From Cytophagaceae bacterium SCN 52-12 (lineage in GTDB: Bacteria; Bacteroidota; Bacteroidia; Cytophagales; Spirosomataceae): a stretch of DNA of 60,383 bases. The translations under genes and the position numbers were made by a program. A model generated the notes under the pieces. That model worked only from the letters and a program-made list of their open reading frames with translations. It made no database searches and was not told where the DNA came from. Each line of letters starts with the position of its first letter. Within the stretch, counting starts at the first letter, position 1. The DNA is taken from contig MEDT01000040.1 of the NCBI GenBank assembly GCA_001724175.1, positions 1-60,383 on the forward strand. The letters are read 5' to 3'. This document shows positions 7,632 to 15,876 of the stretch, in pieces.

Positions 7632-8783
7632 ATGATCATTTGCATGGCGCTGCTGGGATGGCACAGGGCTGCAGCCCAGCTCCCCGACAGCACCACGCAG
7701 GTGAGCCTTATAACCGTCGGACCGGGAGACGACCTCTATTCCAGCTTCGGGCATAGCCTCTTCTGGTTCAGCGACCCTGCAAAAGGCCTCGACGCCTCCT
7801 ACAATTACGGAAGCTTTACTTTCCAGACCGAAAACTTCTACCTCAAATTCCTGAGAGGCACCCTGCCTTATAAAATCGATAAGGCGCCGCTCGATGCACA
7901 GGTTTATTACTGGCAGCATGAAAACCGCTCGGTAGTGCAGCAGGTTTTAAACCTGTCCGCTGCCCAGAAGCAGAAGCTGTATGCGCTCCTGGAAGAAAAT
8001 TACCGTCCGGAAAACAGGGAATACCGCTATCGTTTCTTTTACGATAATTGCGCTACGCGCCTCCAGGACATGCTGCTGGCCGCCTGCGGCGACAGCATCA
8101 TCTATGAAGGCTATACCCACGAAACCCGGACTTTCAGGGAATGGATCGATAAATATGCGCACCGGCAAAAGCCCTGGGCCGACTTCGGCATGGACCTTGC
8201 CATCGGCAAAACAGCCGATAAGACGGCAACCCCGATGCAGGCTACCTTCCTTCCGGATAATCTCCACGATGCGTTTGCCGGTGCCAGGGTAATCGCAGGC
8301 GGAAAGCCCGGACCGCTGGTGGCAGCCGATCGTGTCATTTATAGCGCTACGCCCCGTCCTGCCCCGGGTTTCCTGACTCCCATGCTTTTTTTCTGGGCGC
8401 TCGCCCTCCTCACCGGGCTCTTCACCTTGTGGCAGCTCCGCAGCCACAGGATCAATTTTGCGTTTGACAAGATCCTGTTTACAGCCTGCGCGCTCGCCGG
8501 CACGGTCCTGCTGCTGCTCTGGTTCGGCACCGATCACGAGGACACAGTCCTGAACTGGGATATTCTCTGGGCCAGCCCTATCCTTTTTATTATAGCGGCA
8601 GGGTTGTCCCGGAAAAAGAAAAAGCCATGGGTATCCGTTCTCTTAATAGTCTATGCGCTCCTGCTCCTGGCGGGAACGATCAACCTTGATAAGCATAACC
8701 AGGTGCTGATCCCGGTTTTGCTCGTACTGATCATGAGATTATATTACATTAACACATCTCTGGCTAAAATTCCCGAATCATGA
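7632..8783 (+). CDS. DUF4105 (Lnb N-terminal periplasmic domain-like) membrane protein
   Basis: A 383-residue protein. An in-frame ATG at 7572 would add 20 residues, but about half of these (R-R-D-A-S-R-F-Y) are encoded by the palindromic repeat at 7601-7625 and the true signal peptide starts M-I-I-C-M-A-L-L-G-W, so 7632 is preferred. The exported domain carries P-G-D-D-L-Y-S-S-F-G-H-S-L-F-W, the conserved DUF4105 core with S-F-G-H, and a later F-F-Y-D-N-C-A-T-R segment; the His and Cys recall a papain-like arrangement. The C-terminal third has four or five membrane helices. Its 3' end overlaps the inositol monophosphatase start by four bases (ATGA). Biochemical role unknown. Confidence 0.75.
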   Translation: MIICMALLGWHRAAAQLPDSTTQVSLITVGPGDDLYSSFGHSLFWFSDPAKGLDASYNYGSFTFQTENFYLKFLRGTLPYKIDKAPLDAQVYYWQHENRSVVQQVLNLSAAQKQKLYALLEENYRPENREYRYRFFYDNCATRLQDMLLAACGDSIIYEGYTHETRTFREWIDKYAHRQKPWADFGMDLAIGKTADKTATPMQATFLPDNLHDAFAGARVIAGGKPGPLVAADRVIYSATPRPAPGFLTPMLFFWALALLTGLFTLWQLRSHRINFAFDKILFTACALAGTVLLLLWFGTDHEDTVLNWDILWASPILFIIAAGLSRKKKKPWVSVLLIVYALLLLAGTINLDKHNQVLIPVLLVLIMRLYYINTSLAKIPES

Positions 8784-9571
8784 ATTTAGAACTTATCACC
8801 AGGCAGGTCTGCCAAATAGTACGGGAAGCATCGGCTTTTATTCAGGAAGAAGCCCGGTCGTTCGGAGCCGAGAAAATAGAATACAAGGATGTCAACAACC
8901 TGGTCTCTTACGTAGACAAGGAAGCCGAAAAAATGCTTGTAACCCGGCTGAGGGAGCTTCTGCCGGAAGCCGGCTTTATCACGGAGGAAGGGACCGCCGG
9001 CGAGCCAGGCAACCCTGCTGCGCTGAACTGGATCATAGATCCTCTCGACGGGACTACCAATTTTATCCACCGCCTCCCCATCTATTGCGTCAGCGTCGGA
9101 CTGGCGCAGGGCAAGACCCCGATCGCGGGCGCTATCCACGAGCCTAATCTCGATGAGATGTTTTACGCATGGAAAGACGGCGGGGCGTGGTGCAACGGCA
9201 GGCAGCTCAGGGTATCGGCTGTCGAAAAGCTGAGCGAAAGCCTGCTCGCCACAGGTTTCCCTTATTACCGGTTTGAGAAGCACCACCTTTACATGGAAAT
9301 CCTCGAGATCCTGATGCAGAAGACGCACGGCATCCGTCGCCTCGGGGCGGCCGCTGTAGACCTGGCCTATGTAGCGGCGGGACGATTCGAAGGGTTCTAC
9401 GAATACAATCTCCATTCGTGGGATATGGCCGCAGGCGTGCTGCTCGTACAGGAAGCCGGGGGAACTGTAACCGATTTCCGGGGGACCGACAATTACCTGT
9501 TCGGCGGCGACATTATAGCCTGTGCAGGGCCGCACAGAGAGCTGCTGGATGTTATAAAAGCCTATTTTTGA
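8780..9571 (+). CDS. inositol monophosphatase family protein
   Basis: A 263-residue member of the Li+-sensitive phosphatase fold. The metal and active-site motifs are all present: E-E-G at 69-71, W-I-I-D-P-L-D-G-T-T-N at 84-94, and S-W-D-M-A-A-G at 213-219 with the third metal-binding Asp at 215. Such enzymes dephosphorylate inositol phosphates or related sugar phosphates; SuhB-type members also have an rRNA/ribosome role in some bacteria, but nothing here distinguishes the subtype. Start and the upstream DUF4105 stop overlap as ATGA, which suggests translational coupling. The stop codon abuts the repeat at 9570-9712. Confidence 0.92.
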   Translation: MNLELITRQVCQIVREASAFIQEEARSFGAEKIEYKDVNNLVSYVDKEAEKMLVTRLRELLPEAGFITEEGTAGEPGNPAALNWIIDPLDGTTNFIHRLPIYCVSVGLAQGKTPIAGAIHEPNLDEMFYAWKDGGAWCNGRQLRVSAVEKLSESLLATGFPYYRFEKHHLYMEILEILMQKTHGIRRLGAAAVDLAYVAAGRFEGFYEYNLHSWDMAAGVLLVQEAGGTVTDFRGTDNYLFGGDIIACAGPHRELLDVIKAYF

Positions 9572-9712
9572 TGTGATGATTAGTTGATTAGCTGATGTGA
9601 TAATTTCCAATTCATCATCACTTCCGATTACTACCAGGACACAATAACCAATCGTCACATTACCACATTAACTAATCATCACATCAACCAATCATCACAT
9701 CAACTAATCATC
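9570..9712. repeat. GATGTGATGATTAGTT tandem/inverted repeat block
   Basis: The left end GATGTGATGATTAGTT (9570-9585) is the exact inverse complement of a 16-base unit AACTAATCATCACATC repeated nearly three times on the right (9670-9685, 9686-9701 with one change, and a partial third copy ending at the next start codon). The block fills the whole gap between the inositol monophosphatase stop codon and the DinB-family start codon, overlapping the stop. Confidence 0.85.
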
Positions 9713-10246
9713 ATGGATTCCGAAAAACTAAAATATCCCATCGGCCGGTTTAAGGCGGAAGCGTCCTATTCTCCTGCCCAGGTAAAAACCAATATCCAGA
9801 TCATCAGCGCTATTCCTTCCAAATTTGTCAACCTGCTGGCATCCTGGCCCGATGCCCGGCTCGATACACCCTATCGTCCCGAAGGCTGGACTGTCAGGCA
9901 ACTGGTGCACCACGTAGCCGACAGTCACATCAATTCCTATTGCAGGTTCAGGCTGGCGCTTACTGAAGACAACCCGACGATAAAGCCCTATCGCGAAGAT
10001 TTATGGGCGGAGCTGCCCGACGCCAGGTCTGGGCCGGTGGAACTTTCCCTCCAGCTTCTGAAGTTCACTCATTACAGATGGGTCCTGCTGCTCAATTCCC
10101 TGGGAGAAGAGGAGCTCGCGAGGACTTTCTACCACCCGTCTTCCGGGCAGACCGTCCGCCTGGATACGGCTATCGCTCTTTACGCCTGGCACGGGGAGCA
10201 TCACTACCAGCAGGCATTTCAGCTGGGAATGAGAAACGGCTGGTAA
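9713..10246 (+). CDS. DinB/YfiT-like putative metal-dependent transferase (bacillithiol-transferase type)
   Basis: A 177-residue protein of the DinB/YfiT four-helix fold. The opening P-I-G-R-F segment, the R-P-E-G-W-T-V-R-Q-L-V-H-H-V-A-D-S-H motif and the C-terminal A-W-H-G-E-H-H supply the histidines that bind a divalent metal in YfiT/BstA-type proteins. BstA proteins transfer bacillithiol to electrophiles; whether this organism makes bacillithiol cannot be seen here. The ATG directly follows, and is partly embedded in, the repeat block, so its untranslated leader is repeat-derived. The AsmA gene follows after 34 bases. Confidence 0.8.
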   Translation: MDSEKLKYPIGRFKAEASYSPAQVKTNIQIISAIPSKFVNLLASWPDARLDTPYRPEGWTVRQLVHHVADSHINSYCRFRLALTEDNPTIKPYREDLWAELPDARSGPVELSLQLLKFTHYRWVLLLNSLGEEELARTFYHPSSGQTVRLDTAIALYAWHGEHHYQQAFQLGMRNGW

Positions 10247-10280
10247 ACGTTACCCCGTCTAAACAGACACACCCTGACCT

Positions 10281-12767
10281 ATGTATCAAAAAGCACTGAA
10301 AATCTTAGCAGCAGTTGTCGGGGTGTTTCTCTTTCTCGTCATTTCAGCAGCGACCTGGATTTATTTCAATCAGGATACGATCATCAAAAAGCTCAGGGAA
10401 TCCGTCGAAGCTTCCATCAACGGCAGGTTCGAAATCGGCGGCTTCCGGTTCAAACCTTTCGGGCGCTACCCCGGATTGACCTTTTCGCTCCGGGATATCC
10501 ACCTGAGCGATTCCCTTTACCAATACCACCACACACCCTTCACGGAAATAAGCAGGCTGGAGGTCACGCTGGGCCTGGAAACCTTGCTGAATATGAATGT
10601 TTCCATCAGGAACCTGCATATATATGACGGCAGCATTTTTATTTTCACGAGAAGGGACGGGTATTCCAATCTCTCAGCCTTCCGGTCGGGCCGGGAAAAG
10701 CCCGGAAAAGGCAACGCGCATATTTCCAGGCTGTTCGGGAAAGTGAAATCGCTGCAGCTTCACAACGTCAGCTTCACATTTGCCGATTCCCTGAAGGAGA
10801 AATACTACGGCGGCCTCCTGCAAAGGGTTTCAGGAAGCTACATCGCCGACCGGCAGGGGTGGCAGGGCAAGCTGGCCGGACCTGTCCTGATGGATAGCCT
10901 GGTGTTCAACTCTGAAAAAGGGGCATTCCTGAAAAACCGCGCCATACACCTGTCCGCCTCGGTAGGTTTCAATGAAAAAACCCGGGAATTTTCATTTCTT
11001 CCCGAAACCTATATCCAGCTCGAAGGCCAGGAAAGGATCGGCATTGCGGGTGTCATGTCGATCGGGACTCCGCATGGGCCCATGGAATTCCGCTTCCATA
11101 CCAGCCGGATAAGGGTGCCGGTAGCGACGAGCATACTCGCCGATACCCTCGCGGCTAAAATCGACAGGATAGGCATAGATACCTACGTATCTGCCGATGT
11201 CTTTTTAAAAGGACATCTGGGAGAGAAACGCCCCTGGGTCATCGTAAACTTCAAGACCGATACGTTCAGCTATGAAGTCCCTATAGGACACTTCCACGGA
11301 CTGAAAACCAGGGGCAGCTTTACGAACAGGGTCGACACCCTTTTAAGCCCCGGGAATGCCAACAGCAGGATCAGGTCAGGCAGGATTACCGGCTTCTTCG
11401 AAAAAGTGCCCGTAAAAGGCTCCCTCCAGCTAACCGATCTCACCAATCCGCTGGCCGCGATCATGCTGCACGCCAAAATAGACTCGACGGGGCTCAATTC
11501 CCTGCTCGACACCGACCGGTACCTGGCTACCGGAGGGCAGATCAGCCTGGATATGCGGTTTAACGGCAGGCTTAAGAATTTCTACAATCCCCAAAACGAC
11601 CGGCTCGACGGCAAGCTCGACGGCAAAGCCAGGGTAAGCAATCTCAAAATCGCCTACCTGCCTAAAAGCATCCAGCTTAGCCAGGTCGAAAGCAACATTT
11701 CAATAAGCCAGGACGACATTATCATTCACCGGCTCGACCTGTCCGACCGCCATAACCTGCTGCACATCAAAGGGAAAGTTTCAAAATACCTGCACGTCAT
11801 TCTCGGGTCGCCGAATCCTGCCAGGGCTGCGATCGACATCAATATCCCGGAATGGAGATTGAACTGGATTGAGGTGCTCGTGAGCGAAGAAAGCAAGCGA
11901 AACAGGAAGTCATCCAAAAAATTCACTGAAATTGTCGACCGGCTGGTCAATAACCTGGAAATTCAGGCCAATCTCAAAGCCGGGACGCTCAACTACCACA
12001 ACTTCCGCGCCAGGAATGTAACCGGTAAGCTCAGCATGTCCCGGAACACCACCTCCATAGCGCCGCTGACCCTCGACGCATTCGGCGGGCGTGTTACCCT
12101 CTCGGGAGAGCTGAAGTCACCCGACCAGAACAAGAGCTCTGCATTGTTCAACGCAAAAGGCAAAGTAACCGGCGCCAACGTCAGCAATATCCTGTACTCA
12201 TTCAATGATTTCGGGCAAAAAGCGCTGTCGTCAAAAAATGTAAAGGGGATGCTCGACATCGACTTCAACTTCTCTTCCCGCGTAAATCCCGATGTATCAC
12301 TGGTGCCCAGATCGATGAACGGTTACCTGGACATGCATTTCACCAGGGGGGAGCTGATCGACTTCGAGCCGTTTTTAAAGATAAAGAAGATCATCTTTAA
12401 GAATCGCCCGCTCGAAAATGTAAAGATCGCCCCTATCAGGAAGCGCTTTACGCTTAAAGGCCAGGAAGTACGCATCCAGAAAATGCAGATCGAATCGAAC
12501 GTCCTGACCCTCTTCGTGGAAGGCCAGTACAGCTTCGGCGACAAGACCGACCTCAGCATCCAGTTCCCGTTAAAAAACCTGAAGAAAAGAGATGAAGAAT
12601 ACGAGTTTCAAACCTACGACTCGGAGGAGCTCCGCTCTATCTTCCTGCGGGCTGTGGAGGAAAACGGCGAAGTGAACATCAAGCTCGACAGCCGGAGAAA
12701 AGCACGTAAAAGGACTTATCCCGACAGTACGAATACATCGAACGATTCTACCCTTCTTAACCAATAA
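10281..12767 (+). CDS. AsmA family inner-membrane/periplasmic protein
   Basis: An 828-residue protein with one N-terminal membrane helix (about residues 7-27) followed by a long strand-rich periplasmic body. The N-terminus with R-F-E-I-G-G-F-R-F-K-P-F-G-R-Y-P-G-L-T-F-S-L-R-D-I and repeated short beta segments is typical of AsmA. The C-terminal part (M-N-G-Y-L-D-M-H-F-T-R-G-E-L, then N-V-K-I-A-P-I) fits the AsmA_2 region. AsmA-like proteins resemble bridge-like lipid-transfer proteins and are thought to influence outer-membrane lipid homeostasis. The C-terminus is basic and Ser/Thr/Asn-rich. It shares a strand and close spacing with the DinB gene; thyA follows with its own promoter candidate. 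Confidence 0.85.
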   Translation: MYQKALKILAAVVGVFLFLVISAATWIYFNQDTIIKKLRESVEASINGRFEIGGFRFKPFGRYPGLTFSLRDIHLSDSLYQYHHTPFTEISRLEVTLGLETLLNMNVSIRNLHIYDGSIFIFTRRDGYSNLSAFRSGREKPGKGNAHISRLFGKVKSLQLHNVSFTFADSLKEKYYGGLLQRVSGSYIADRQGWQGKLAGPVLMDSLVFNSEKGAFLKNRAIHLSASVGFNEKTREFSFLPETYIQLEGQERIGIAGVMSIGTPHGPMEFRFHTSRIRVPVATSILADTLAAKIDRIGIDTYVSADVFLKGHLGEKRPWVIVNFKTDTFSYEVPIGHFHGLKTRGSFTNRVDTLLSPGNANSRIRSGRITGFFEKVPVKGSLQLTDLTNPLAAIMLHAKIDSTGLNSLLDTDRYLATGGQISLDMRFNGRLKNFYNPQNDRLDGKLDGKARVSNLKIAYLPKSIQLSQVESNISISQDDIIIHRLDLSDRHNLLHIKGKVSKYLHVILGSPNPARAAIDINIPEWRLNWIEVLVSEESKRNRKSSKKFTEIVDRLVNNLEIQANLKAGTLNYHNFRARNVTGKLSMSRNTTSIAPLTLDAFGGRVTLSGELKSPDQNKSSALFNAKGKVTGANVSNILYSFNDFGQKALSSKNVKGMLDIDFNFSSRVNPDVSLVPRSMNGYLDMHFTRGELIDFEPFLKIKKIIFKNRPLENVKIAPIRKRFTLKGQEVRIQKMQIESNVLTLFVEGQYSFGDKTDLSIQFPLKNLKKRDEEYEFQTYDSEELRSIFLRAVEENGEVNIKLDSRRKARKRTYPDSTNTSNDSTLLNQ

Positions 12768-12772
12768 AAAGC

Positions 12773-12780
12773 TAATTTTG
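12773..12780 (+). promoter_or_regulatory. candidate -7 element TAATTTTG for thyA
   Basis: An exact TANNTTTG match, 25 bases before the thyA ATG and a few bases after the AsmA stop. The -33 region (TTCT at 12746-12749) is weak. Confidence 0.45.
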
Positions 12781-12805
12781 CACCCGATTCATTCAAGGAC
12801 CTGCC

Positions 12806-13624
12806 ATGCAACAATACCAAGCGCTTCTGCAACACATTCTGGATAATGGCGTAAAGAAAACCGACCGTACCGGCACGGGGACCCTCAGTGTTTTCGGCTA
12901 CCAGATGCGGTTTAACCTCCGGGACGGGTTTCCGCTGGTCACCACGAAAAAGGTCCACCTCAAGTCGGTGATCCACGAGCTGCTCTGGTTCCTGAAAGGA
13001 GATACCAATATTGCCTACCTGCGCGATCACAACGTCTCTATCTGGGACGAATGGGCCGACGCAAACGGCGACCTCGGCCCGGTATACGGCAAACAATGGA
13101 GAAGCTGGCAGACTTCCGATGGCCGGAGCATCGACCAGCTTCAGGAAGTCCTGGATACCCTGAAAAGGTCGCCGGATTCACGGCGGATGATCGTGTCGGC
13201 CTGGAACCCCGCCGACCTCCCGGAAATGGCCCTGCAGCCCTGCCATGCCTTGTTCCAGTTTTACGTGGCTCCCGCAGAAGAAGGCAGTGATTTTGCCGGC
13301 AGGCTGTCCTGCCAGCTTTACCAGAGGAGCGCGGATGTGTTCCTGGGCGTACCTTTCAATATTGCCAGCTATGCGCTCCTTACCCTCATGATCGCCCGGG
13401 AATGCCGTTTCGAGCCCGGCGATTTTATCTGGACGGGAGGCGATACCCATATTTACCTCAACCACCTGGAGCAGGTAAAGCTCCAGCTTAGCCGTACACC
13501 CCGGGCGTTACCCAAAATGAAATTGAATCCCGAAATAAAGAGCGTTTTTGACTTCCGGTTCGAAGACTTTACCCTGGAAGACTACCATCCTTACCCCGGT
13601 ATCAAAGCCCCTGTGGCTGTGTAG
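12806..13624 (+). CDS. thyA: thymidylate synthase ThyA
   Basis: A 272-residue folate-dependent thymidylate synthase that makes dTMP from dUMP with methylene-tetrahydrofolate. The active-site segment [11 protein letters not shown] places the catalytic cysteine at residue 146. The substrate-binding [16 protein letters not shown] and G-D-T-H-I-Y-L-N-H segments are intact, as is the N-terminal D-R-T-G-T-G-T. Length is near the usual 264, with a small insertion around residues 155-160 (A-P-A-E-E-G). Cytoplasmic. Usually adjacent to folA in this phylum; dihydrofolate reductase is not seen here. Confidence 0.97.
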   Translation: MQQYQALLQHILDNGVKKTDRTGTGTLSVFGYQMRFNLRDGFPLVTTKKVHLKSVIHELLWFLKGDTNIAYLRDHNVSIWDEWADANGDLGPVYGKQWRSWQTSDGRSIDQLQEVLDTLKRSPDSRRMIVSAWNPADLPEMALQPCHALFQFYVAPAEEGSDFAGRLSCQLYQRSADVFLGVPFNIASYALLTLMIARECRFEPGDFIWTGGDTHIYLNHLEQVKLQLSRTPRALPKMKLNPEIKSVFDFRFEDFTLEDYHPYPGIKAPVAV

Positions 13625-13678
13625 GTCCCTGCAAAAAGATTCCGGCGGAGGCACCCCTGCGGCGTTCGTATATTGTCT

Positions 13679-13708
13679 TATTATTTTGTATTTTCACGCA
13701 AAATAATA
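13679..13708. promoter_or_regulatory. 10-bp inverted repeat TATTATTTTG...CAAAATAATA
   Basis: Two perfect 10-bp inverted arms separated by 10 bases, about 60 bases before the SGNH-hydrolase start and downstream of thyA. It may be an operator for the SGNH gene. A 6-bp hairpin CCCTGG...CCAGGG follows at 13717-13735. Confidence 0.4.
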
Positions 13709-13768
13709 ACCCTGATCCCTGGCCCTGAACCAGGGGGACAAAACCCTCTTTTTCCAAATCGACCGGAC

Positions 13769-14830
13769 ATGAAAAAGCTGTCATTCTATGCTATTTTCTT
13801 AGCCATTTCCTTTCTTATTATTGAAGCAGGCATCCGGATCTTTATCTGGTTCCACCCGATCCCCATGCTTTTCGATTCCGGCTATAACAGGTTCAGGGGT
13901 ACCCCTCACGCCAGCATATACGGCTATCCGCTGAACTCGGAGGGCTTCAGAGACGAAGAGTTCGGACCCAAGGACAAGCATACTTACCGCATCGTGGGGT
14001 TGGGCGATTCTTTTACCTTCGGAGTCACCCCTTACCCGCAAAACTTCCTGACCATAGCGGAAAAAATAATCAATGAAAATGCGCCCGGCCGCAAAACAGA
14101 GATATACAATATGGGGATACCCAGCATCGGCCCGCGCGAGGAGCTCGCCCTCCTTACCGATGAGGCGCTTTACTGGGATCCCGACCTGGTCATGATCAAT
14201 TTCTTCGTCGGCAACGACTTCTTTGAGTCGATGAGATCTGACAAGGCAAAATTTATAGAACGGTATTCCTACACCGCTACGCTCCTTTACCGGATCTACA
14301 GGATGCTGACCAAAACGAGCCGCGATTTCAAAACACAGTATAAGGAGGGATGGACGACCTATTGCGACACATGCAAAACTTTCTCGCCCGAAGGCTACCT
14401 GGAGCTGCAGGTAAACAGAAGCTATATTTTCAATACCCGCGATCCCCTTTTCGAATCGCACCTGGCCGACGCGCTATACTTTCTCGGCAAAGCGGACAAA
14501 ATCTGTAGATCGAGGAATACCAGGCTCCTGGTCTGTATTTTTCCTGACGAATCGCAGGTCAACCCGGAATTACAGCGATCCGTCATCCGGCAGCTCACGG
14601 CTTCCGGGATCGATCCCGATTGGGATAATTCCCGTCCCAACCGCCGGCTTTCGGAAGAGCTCGCCAAAATGGGCATCCCTCACATCGACCTGCTTCCCTT
14701 GTTCGAAGGCGAAAAAGACAGCGCGTGCTATGTTCCCCGGGATACACACTGGAACCTATACGGCAACCGGCTCGCAGGCAGCTACCTGGCCAAAGCGCTG
14801 CCGGCATATATGTTGCCGGACGGCCGGTAA
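13769..14830 (+). CDS. SGNH-hydrolase-fold membrane-anchored protein
   Basis: A 353-residue protein starting at the ATG at 13769, where a signal anchor begins (M-K-K-L-S-F-Y-A-I-F); the open frame extends 32 codons upstream but that part lacks signal character and covers an inverted repeat. Block I G-L-G-D-S-F-T-F-G-V supplies the nucleophilic serine. G-N-D-F-F is the Asn block and the late D-T-H-W-N-L-Y-G-N the catalytic Asp/His pair, as in SGNH esterases and AlgJ/AlgX-type O-acetyl hydrolase-like proteins. Likely periplasmic and acting on an acylated carbohydrate or lipid; the substrate is unknown. It is convergent with the propeller gene 21 bases downstream. Confidence 0.8.
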   Translation: MKKLSFYAIFLAISFLIIEAGIRIFIWFHPIPMLFDSGYNRFRGTPHASIYGYPLNSEGFRDEEFGPKDKHTYRIVGLGDSFTFGVTPYPQNFLTIAEKIINENAPGRKTEIYNMGIPSIGPREELALLTDEALYWDPDLVMINFFVGNDFFESMRSDKAKFIERYSYTATLLYRIYRMLTKTSRDFKTQYKEGWTTYCDTCKTFSPEGYLELQVNRSYIFNTRDPLFESHLADALYFLGKADKICRSRNTRLLVCIFPDESQVNPELQRSVIRQLTASGIDPDWDNSRPNRRLSEELAKMGIPHIDLLPLFEGEKDSACYVPRDTHWNLYGNRLAGSYLAKALPAYMLPDGR

Positions 14831-14851
14831 TTTAACGGCGGCAGCCGGTTC

Positions 14852-15787
14852 TCAATGCCCCTGATGCATCCATTTACTGTGCATCCTGTCGTAGGTAAAT
14901 ACGTAGGCGTCCTCAAGCCTGTGATTCTGAACGGCCAGGCTATAATTGAATTCCGCGCCAAAAACAAGCATGTTCCCGTTGGGATCGAGGCGGATCCTCC
15001 TGGCTTTATCGTCTCCCCGAGGCCCCAGCTGATCAAGCGTAAACTCGTAGCGGCTTTTGCCTTTGAAGCGCCCCGATTTGGTCAGCTCGATCGAACGTAC
15101 CTCAGATGAGCGCGCGCTGCCGTAAAACAGCCTTTTCTCACCGGTAATACCGCCGACAAACACCGCTACCGCGTCTATTCCCTCCACCCTGTCGACTATG
15201 TCGCAGGTTTGCGGATCTATCGCGTAGATCACACCTTTTTCATCATCCCTGGTACTGCCCGCCACGGTGCTTACATACAGCTTGCTGCCATGGCAATCGT
15301 AGTAAATGCCCAATACGGCATAGGGCACCACTCCCTGGCTGGTGTCGGCGGCAGGCAACTCACAGGCCAGGTCCATCTTACCGGTATTGGCGTCGATTTT
15401 GTAAATGCGGTTCATCCGGCTCAGCGGCGTATCAAATGTACTTACCTTGGGTACGGGCGCGGTAAAGGCATTTCCCCGGTTGTCGGTGGCAATTCCGCCC
15501 ATCCACCCGTACTTTGCCCATGTAGGATCCTGCCAGGTCTTTTTTTGGGCGGTATCACCCGGGTTTACCGGGAATTCCACCAAAGCGATGCCTTTTATAT
15601 TGGACTCGCTCGAGGAAAATCCCGACCGTTTCGGGTCGAAATCCATTTTCCTGATAAACGGCGCCAGTGTCCTGCAGGAGGCTATGCCTATCTGGATGAT
15701 TTCCCCCTGCGTCATTTTTTCCTCACAGGCAAAAAGCAAGGGTATAAGGGCAATAGGCAGCAGTTTTTTTGCAATACGTAAACTCAT
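14852..15787 (-). CDS. beta-propeller-like lipoprotein of unknown function
   Basis: A 311-residue lipoprotein: signal sequence with lipobox L-F-A-C (Cys at about residue 20), then repeated strand units such as I-Y-K-I-D-A-N-T-G-K-M, V-I-Y-A-I-D-P-Q-T-C-D-I and I-R-L-D-P-N-G-N-M-L-V-F-G, the look of a YVTN/SMP-30-like propeller. No catalytic motif is recognised. It follows the copper-amine-oxidase-like lipoprotein by 89 bases on the same strand, with the 13-bp hairpin at 15840-15873 between them, so the two envelope lipoproteins are probably co-expressed. The family is assigned by repeat appearance only. Confidence 0.55.
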   Translation of the reverse strand: MSLRIAKKLLPIALIPLLFACEEKMTQGEIIQIGIASCRTLAPFIRKMDFDPKRSGFSSSESNIKGIALVEFPVNPGDTAQKKTWQDPTWAKYGWMGGIATDNRGNAFTAPVPKVSTFDTPLSRMNRIYKIDANTGKMDLACELPAADTSQGVVPYAVLGIYYDCHGSKLYVSTVAGSTRDDEKGVIYAIDPQTCDIVDRVEGIDAVAVFVGGITGEKRLFYGSARSSEVRSIELTKSGRFKGKSRYEFTLDQLGPRGDDKARRIRLDPNGNMLVFGAEFNYSLAVQNHRLEDAYVFTYDRMHSKWMHQGH

Positions 15788-15839
15788 GCGAATGAGAACA
15801 TCAATTGTTTATAGTCGATATGGTAACCGGTGCTGGCCA

Positions 15840-15873
15840 CGAATTCACGAATAGTCTTCAATTCGTGAATTCG
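15840..15873. repeat. perfect 13-bp hairpin CGAATTCACGAAT...ATTCGTGAATTCG
   Basis: Arms at 15840-15852 and 15861-15873 are exact inverse complements with an 8-base loop. The hairpin is immediately downstream of the stop of the amine-oxidase-like gene and upstream of the propeller gene. No T-tract follows on either strand, so it is better read as a dispersed palindromic repeat or mRNA-stability hairpin than a terminator. Confidence 0.75.
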
Positions 15874-15876
15874 AGG

